This document shows positions 51,984 through 56,044 of a stretch of DNA of 56,044 bases, piece after piece. A program made the translations under genes and the position numbers. Position 1 is the stretch's first letter; every line of letters begins with the position of its first letter. This stretch comes from Paenibacillus sp. oral taxon 786 str. D14 (lineage in GTDB: Bacteria > Bacillota > Bacilli > Paenibacillales > Paenibacillaceae), in NCBI RefSeq assembly GCF_000159955.1, contig NZ_GG695981.1:23048-79091 (forward strand), read 5' to 3'. The notes under the pieces were generated by a model. It ran no database searches. It had not been told where the DNA came from and was given only the letters and a program-made list of their open reading frames with translations.

Positions 51984-52257
51984 AATCCACAAGCGGTGTA
52001 GTGCCGATTTGTGGTAGACTTGAAGGAAATACAGTGTCTTGAATTATAACGGACCTCAGAGACGTTATTCTGCCGATTTCTGCCGGAAACAAAATGTAGC
52101 GGACCCTAAAGACCTTATTCGGCTGAACTGGGCATGATTTCCTGCGATTTCAAGCTAATAACGACTCTCCGGTCCGTTACAAAAAAATTAGGCGGCTTTT
52201 TTGATAAATAAGGTCGTTTAGGTCCGTTAAATTTTAATTCCTATAAGGAGATGGATG
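51984..52257. other. Intergenic region between ylmC and pgeF
   Basis: No gene is seen. Most of the region is occupied by the four-unit dyad element (52048-52228). The ribosome-binding site of pgeF (AAGGAG, 52245-52250) lies at the right edge. Confidence 0.6.
52048..52228. repeat. Four-unit intergenic dyad element, copy C (core AACGGACCTCAGAGACGTTATT)
   Basis: Forward 22-bp units lie at 52048-52069 and 52098-52119; reverse units lie at 52157-52178 and 52207-52228. The start-to-start distances are 50, 59 and 50 bp. Unit ends are self-complementary (ATAACG/CGTTAT, TAACG/CGTTA). GATTTC is found at 52075, 52136 and 52146. Confidence 0.82.
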
Positions 52258-53094
52258 ATGGAACCGTTTGTAAGGAATGCTAAAGACCAACAACCGGAAC
52301 GGCTCGAGCTGGCTCCGTGGGCGAATATTTTTCCGGGAATCAGCGCCGGATTTACCGGACGGTCAGGCGGAGTCAGCGAACCGCCGTATGATGCCTTAAA
52401 TTTGGCTCTCCACGTTGGCGATGATCCTCAGCACGTGCTTGAGAACCGGCGCCGGTTAGCTGAAGCGTTGGGGTTTGCCCCTGAGGCATGGACCTGCGGG
52501 GAGCAGGTTCACGCCAACGCCGTCGCCGTGGTTCGTGCCGAAGATCGCGGCAAAGGATACCTGGACCGCAGCAGCGCTTTCCAGGAAACGGACGGGCTGG
52601 TGACGAACGTGCCGGGCGTGCTGCTCACCTCGTTTTATGCCGATTGTGTTCCCCTTTATTTCGCTGATCCCGTGAGAGGCGTCGTTGGCTTGGCCCACGC
52701 CGGCTGGAAAGGCACCGTCCGTCTGATCGCTGCGGAAATGATCCAAACGATGGAGCGCGAGTTCGGCAGCCAGCGCAGCGAGATCCGGGCGGCGATTGGC
52801 CCCAGCATTGGGGAATGCTGCTATGAGGTGGACGAAGTGGTGATGGAGAAGGTCCGTGAGGCCCTACCAGGCGAGGAGCAGCATTATGCTTCCGCATCTC
52901 CCCGTGCAGGAAAAACAATGCTGAACTTGAAAGAAATGAATCGAATCATTATGATTAAAGCAGGAATATTGCCGACTCATATCGAATGTACAACGTGGTG
53001 TACAAGCTGTCATCCGGAGTATTTTTACTCTTACCGGGCGCAAAATGGCGTTACAGGGAGAATGGCAAGCTGGATTGGCATAAAAGAGAGGTGA
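52258..53094 (+). CDS. pgeF: Peptidoglycan editing factor PgeF (YlmD, multicopper-like laccase fold)
   Basis: A 278-residue protein of the YfiH/DUF152 family. The metal and active-site residues are visible: GEQVHANAV, FYADCVPLYFADP, GLAHAGWKGTV and IGPSIGECCYEV, with further His/Cys in CTWCTSCHPEYFYSYR. The E. coli relative removes wrongly added L-serine from UDP-MurNAc. Other relatives act as purine nucleoside phosphorylases or oxidases. The ATG at 52258 is seven bases after AAGGAG; 52255 is also possible. ylmE starts eight bases after its stop. Confidence 0.9.
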   Translation: MEPFVRNAKDQQPERLELAPWANIFPGISAGFTGRSGGVSEPPYDALNLALHVGDDPQHVLENRRRLAEALGFAPEAWTCGEQVHANAVAVVRAEDRGKGYLDRSSAFQETDGLVTNVPGVLLTSFYADCVPLYFADPVRGVVGLAHAGWKGTVRLIAAEMIQTMEREFGSQRSEIRAAIGPSIGECCYEVDEVVMEKVREALPGEEQHYASASPRAGKTMLNLKEMNRIIMIKAGILPTHIECTTWCTSCHPEYFYSYRAQNGVTGRMASWIGIKER

Positions 53095-53102
53095 TCCTTC
53101 CC

Positions 53103-53795
53103 GTGTCGCTGAAGGAACGGATACAGCACGTGGAAGAGCAGATTAAGGCAGCCTGCGAGCGAAGCGGCAGGAAGCGCGAGGAGGTCCATGTCGTCGCCGT
53201 AACCAAATATGTATCGGTTGAAGCTACGCGCGAAGTGCTGGAGGCAGGAATCGTGCATATCGGCGAGAATCGCCCGCAAATCGCCGTTCCGAAATGGGAA
53301 GCGCTCGGAGGGCAAGGGACCTGGCATTTTATCGGCCACCTGCAGAGCAATAAGGTCAAGGACGTCATTGGAAGATTTCAATATATTCATTCGTTGGACC
53401 GGCTGTCGCTGGCCCGTGAATTGGAGAAACGAGCCTCTGCGATGGGAACGAGCGTTACCGCATTTTTGCAGGTGAACGTCTCCGGCGAGGCGTCCAAGCA
53501 AGGGATTGCACCCGAGGCCGCTGCTGATTTTTTGAAGGAAATCGCTGATTTGAAGCATGTCCGCGTGGTGGGTCTCATGACCATGGCTCCCATCGAGGAG
53601 GATGCAGAGCGGACAAGACCAGTCTTCCGCAAGCTGCGCGAGCTGCGTGATCAACTGAACGCTCAATCGGTGACGGCGGAGCCGTTGACGGAATTGTCGA
53701 TGGGCATGTCGGGAGATTTTGAAGTGGCGATTGAGGAAGGGGCGACATGGGTTCGCCTCGGAACGCTGTTAGTGGGGAAAGGGGAATTGTCGTAA
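53103..53795 (+). CDS. ylmE: PLP-binding protein YlmE (YggS/PROSC family)
   Basis: A 230-residue PLP-homeostasis protein with a TIM-barrel fold. The PLP lysine lies in VHVVAVTKYVS, with HFIGHLQSNK and LSMGMSGDFEVAIEEGATWVRLG as family signatures. These proteins balance PLP and amino-acid pools. The start is GTG at 53103 after GAGAGGTGAT. Its stop codon overlaps the sepF start (TAATG). Confidence 0.93.
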   Translation: MSLKERIQHVEEQIKAACERSGRKREEVHVVAVTKYVSVEATREVLEAGIVHIGENRPQIAVPKWEALGGQGTWHFIGHLQSNKVKDVIGRFQYIHSLDRLSLARELEKRASAMGTSVTAFLQVNVSGEASKQGIAPEAAADFLKEIADLKHVRVVGLMTMAPIEEDAERTRPVFRKLRELRDQLNAQSVTAEPLTELSMGMSGDFEVAIEEGATWVRLGTLLVGKGELS

Positions 53796-54244
53796 TGGGA
53801 GTAATGAACCGGTTCATGAACTTTCTGGGCTTGCAGGAAGAAGAAGAGATTGTGGAGCGCGAACGGTTTTCTGGTCAAGAAGACACGGAAATTGAAACCC
53901 CAAGCTTTGAATCCCGTAAAAATCAGAGAGGAAGCAACGTGGTCAGCATTCACTCCCAGAAGAATGTCAAGGTGATCCTCTATGAACCTCGCTCCTATGA
54001 AGAAGCGCAGGAAATCGCTGACCATCTTCGTTCCCATCGATCGGTCGTCATCAATTTGCAGCGGGTTCGCAATGATCAAGCTATGCGCATTATCGATTTC
54101 TTAAGCGGAACGATTTATGCGCTAAGCGGAAGCATATCCAAAATTGGATCGAATATTTTTCTCTGCACGCCGGATACCGTCGAGATTCAGGGATCCATTA
54201 CAGAGATTTTAACGGAGGATTCCGATTATAACAGAATGAGGTGA
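53795..54244 (+). CDS. sepF: Cell division protein SepF
   Basis: A 149-residue protein. It has an N-terminal membrane-binding helix (MGVMNRFMNFLGLQEEEE), a linker, and a SepF core domain (VKVILYEPRSYEEAQEIADHL ... RIIDFLSGTIYALSGSISKIG, given in parts). SepF bundles FtsZ and can replace FtsA as membrane anchor. It overlaps ylmE by one base and ylmG by one base, so translation is coupled. Confidence 0.93.
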   Translation: MGVMNRFMNFLGLQEEEEIVERERFSGQEDTEIETPSFESRKNQRGSNVVSIHSQKNVKVILYEPRSYEEAQEIADHLRSHRSVVINLQRVRNDQAMRIIDFLSGTIYALSGSISKIGSNIFLCTPDTVEIQGSITEILTEDSDYNRMR

Positions 54245-54528
54245 TGACAGCTTTGGCAGGCTATATTGATTCCATCGTGATGTTGCTATACAACATTTAT
54301 TTTTATATGATCCTGGTTTACATTTTGATGTCATGGGTGCCTAACGCCCGCGACAGCTTTATCGGCGAGCTGCTCGGCAAGCTGGTTGAACCTTATTTGG
54401 CTCCTTTCCGGCGGTTTATTCCACCGATCATGGGGATGATCGACATCTCCCCGATTATTGCCTTGTTTGTGCTCCGATTGGCTTTCTTCGGATTAAGTAG
54501 TGTTCTCCACTATATCTTTGGGTACTAA
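54244..54528 (+). CDS. ylmG: YggT-family membrane protein YlmG
   Basis: A 94-residue protein with two hydrophobic helices and the YggT motif LMSWVPNARDSFIGELLGKLVEPYLAPFRRFIPP (in parts). It is linked to division-site organisation in several bacteria and chloroplasts. The start ATG overlaps the sepF stop (TGATG), with GAGGTG just upstream; a GTG at 54241 is also possible. Confidence 0.9.
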   Translation: MTALAGYIDSIVMLLYNIYFYMILVYILMSWVPNARDSFIGELLGKLVEPYLAPFRRFIPPIMGMIDISPIIALFVLRLAFFGLSSVLHYIFGY

Positions 54529-55313
54529 TGATGAAAGCCGATATTTATGAGCATTTTAAACCGGAGGAACGGCCGTTTGTCGACCGAGCCTGGGAATGGG
54601 TCGTGAATGCCGGGGATTATCATGAGGTCAAGCTCAGCGACTTCTTGGATCCGCGGCAGTGTTATATTCTGGAGACCCTGGCGAATCGTCATCCAGACAC
54701 GCAAATTCGGCTGGACGGCGGTTATGAAGGCGCGGAACGGCGGCGGGCATTAATTGCTCCGGATTACCGGGATCTAAGCCAAGAGCCGATGGGACTGAAA
54801 GTGCTCGATATCACCTCAGGAGACCAGAAATTTCTCGCCCTGCAGCATGGCGATTATTTAGGGGCGATTTTGGGATTAGGACTCAAACGCGATAAAATCG
54901 GCGACATCCATGTTCGCGAGGACGGATGTCACGTCATCGTTGCGGAAGAGATTGCGCCGTTTCTGCAAATGAACCTCCATCAAGTGCATCGCGTCAACGT
55001 CATGACCGATGTGCTGAACCTCAGCGAACTGCGGACGATGGAGAAAGAGCTGGAACCGATGGAGCTAACGGTGGCTTCATTGCGGCTGGATGGGATCGCC
55101 AGCGATGTATTTCGCTTAAGCCGCAACAAAGTGCTGCTTCCGATCAAAGCCGGCCGCTGCCGAGTGAACTGGAGAACGGAGGAGGACCCCTCCACACCGT
55201 TGAAGGTTGGCGATGTCGTCGCACTGCAGGGCTTCGGGCGGTTTAAGGTGCTGGAAGCAGGCGGTCTGACCAAGAAAGGCAGACATCGTGTCAAAATCGG
55301 TAAATTTGTATAA
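54528..55313 (+). CDS. ylmH: S4-domain RNA-binding protein YlmH
   Basis: A 261-residue protein with a central globular region and a C-terminal S4 RNA-binding domain (TVASLRLDGIASDVFRLSR ... LKVGDVVALQGFGRFKV, about 182-250). B. subtilis YlmH has been described as a ribosome rescue factor that binds stalled 50S subunits, and earlier as a division-cluster gene. The ATG overlaps the ylmG stop (TAATG). The following 180 bases have no gene. Confidence 0.92.
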   Translation: MMKADIYEHFKPEERPFVDRAWEWVVNAGDYHEVKLSDFLDPRQCYILETLANRHPDTQIRLDGGYEGAERRRALIAPDYRDLSQEPMGLKVLDITSGDQKFLALQHGDYLGAILGLGLKRDKIGDIHVREDGCHVIVAEEIAPFLQMNLHQVHRVNVMTDVLNLSELRTMEKELEPMELTVASLRLDGIASDVFRLSRNKVLLPIKAGRCRVNWRTEEDPSTPLKVGDVVALQGFGRFKVLEAGGLTKKGRHRVKIGKFV

Positions 55314-55493
55314 GGCGTTTTGCAGGAGATGGTGGATTCTTGTCGAATATGATAGTTCGAACTGGTTCTTGAATGTATCTCGTGATTGAATTGGACACGT
55401 CTTCCCGCTGAGGTGCGAGTTCAACAACGGGACCATTAGCTGATGGAACTATCGCTTCACGGGGAGTTTCGAAATTTCTAGGAGGTGAGGATC
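55314..55493 (+). other. Structured leader upstream of divIVA
   Basis: No gene is visible. GATAGTTC (near 55350) can pair with GAACTATC (near 55446), enclosing a second stem TCCCG/CGGGA. No T-box sequence (GGTGGAACCGCG-like) and no known riboswitch motif was found. The ribosome-binding site AGGAGGTGAGG leads into divIVA. Confidence 0.4.
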
Positions 55494-56000
55494 ATGCCAT
55501 TAACGCCGCTGGATATACATAACAAAGAGTTTTCCAGACGTTTGCGCGGTTATGACGAAGATGAAGTTAACGAGTTTCTCGACCAAGTCATTAAAGACTA
55601 TGAGATCGTGATCCGGGAGAACAAGGAGCTTCATAACCAACTGTTGACTTTGCAAGAGAAATTGGATCATTTCGCGAATATCGAGGAAACTCTTAGCAAG
55701 ACCATTATCGTTGCACAGGAAGCGGCCGATGAAGTGAAGAACAACGCGAAGAAGGAAGCCCAGTTGATCGTGAAGGAAGCGGAGAAGAATGCCGACCGGA
55801 TCGTCAACGAATCGCTGGCCAAATCGCGCAAAATCGCGATGGAAGTGGAAGAGCTCAAGAAGCAGGCTTCCATTTACCGCGCTCGTTTCCGTACGCTGGT
55901 GGAAGCCCAGTTGGATTTGCTTAGCAGCGAAACCTGGGATACGCTGGAGAGCCGCGAACGTGTCCCTGAGAAAGGTCAAGAAGTACAGGAATTGTACTAA
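55494..56000 (+). CDS. divIVA: Septum-site protein DivIVA
   Basis: A 168-residue coiled-coil protein that senses curved membrane at poles and septa. The N-terminal lipid-binding region is PLTPLDIHNKEFSRRLRGYDEDEVNEFLDQV (in parts, residues 2-32), with the exposed F and R residues of the family. Two long coiled coils and a short tail (KGQEVQELY) follow. The ATG at 55494 follows AGGAGGTGAGG. In B. subtilis ileS comes next; it is outside this window. Confidence 0.96.
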   Translation: MPLTPLDIHNKEFSRRLRGYDEDEVNEFLDQVIKDYEIVIRENKELHNQLLTLQEKLDHFANIEETLSKTIIVAQEAADEVKNNAKKEAQLIVKEAEKNADRIVNESLAKSRKIAMEVEELKKQASIYRARFRTLVEAQLDLLSSETWDTLESRERVPEKGQEVQELY

Positions 56001-56012
56001 TCACAACAAACG

Positions 56013-56044
56013 CCATTTGGCGCTCCCTCATGGAAGCCAAATGG
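56013..56044 (+). terminator. Hairpin at the window edge after divIVA
   Basis: CCATTTGGC (56013-56021) pairs perfectly with GCCAAATGG (56036-56044), where the window ends. A following T run cannot be seen, so this is a probable terminator or the start of a leader structure. Confidence 0.55.

Noticed and set aside
55314..55493. T-box leader upstream of divIVA
   Set aside because: No antiterminator T-box sequence (GGTGGAACCGCG-like) and no terminator follow; the neighbouring ileS, where a T-box would be expected, is outside the window.
1..56044. CRISPR array, prophage, transposase or toxin-antitoxin genes
   Set aside because: The only regular repeats are the three four-unit elements, whose units are dyads with partly conserved spacers and inverted halves, unlike CRISPR. 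All long genes belong to core bacterial families, with no transposase, integrase or phage structural gene.

Overview
The window is a chromosomal segment of a spore-forming, low-to-mid GC Gram-positive bacterium, most likely Paenibacillus or a close relative. The basis is conserved family content and order: bacillithiol synthesis (bshC), RsfA, SpoVD, SpoIIGA-SigE-SigG, an mDAP-type MurE, DUF2626 and DUF3397 proteins, and the B. subtilis-like order yla genes - panE - bshC - mraZ...ftsZ - spoIIG - ylm genes - divIVA. murF and murA lie inside the cell-wall cluster, and ylxW/ylxX/sbp are missing between divIB and ftsA; I associate this with Paenibacillaceae. No phage, insertion sequence, CRISPR array, tRNA or rRNA gene was seen.

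Layout. 1-7.1 kb holds housekeeping genes: a YpuI-like protein, two small proteins, a lytic transglycosylase, the cysteine desulfurase-ThiI pair for tRNA 4-thiouridine, a divergent pair of TerC-family membrane proteins and a LiaF-like membrane protein. 7.3-13.3 kb is the yla-type group (typA, ylaH, an LCP protein, a flavin-binding protein, a YlaJ-like lipoprotein and a PhoH-family PIN/ATPase). 13.3-14 kb is non-coding and rich in structure. 14-19.2 kb has a solute-binding protein, a coiled-coil protein, DUF2626, rsfA, panE and DUF3397. 19.4-25.2 kb is a complete oligopeptide importer (oppABCDF). 25.3-28.3 kb is bshC-ahcY. 28.8-48.6 kb is the division and cell-wall cluster: mraZ rsmH ftsL pbpB spoVD murE murF mraY murD spoVE murG murB murA divIB ftsA ftsZ. 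48.8-51.5 kb is spoIIGA sigE sigG. 51.6-56 kb is ylmC pgeF ylmE sepF ylmG ylmH divIVA.

The genes converge on septum formation and its switch to sporulation. The Mur enzymes make lipid II, SpoVE/PbpB/SpoVD/DivIB/FtsL build the septal wall, FtsA/FtsZ/SepF/DivIVA position it, and SpoIIGA/SigE/SigG start compartment-specific transcription. Several promoters can be read by eye: a Spo0A-type spoIIG promoter with a 21-22 bp spacer, a sigma-H-like promoter for ftsAZ, a sigma-F-like promoter for rsfA, a sigma-E/K-like promoter before murB, and a four-block 10-bp-phased MraZ operator before mraZ.

The most unusual signal is non-coding. Three intergenic regions (13656-13832, 28373-28568, 52048-52228) each carry four copies of a short dyad unit, spaced about 50 / 60 / 50 bp. 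Units 1-2 point one way and 3-4 the other. The unit sequence differs at each locus, but all three share GATTTC hexamers in the spacers (seven copies in about 550 bp, all on the + strand). This looks like one element architecture with diversified cores. Directly before the first copy is a roughly 290-nt region of nested stems ending in a rho-independent terminator, a candidate structured RNA.
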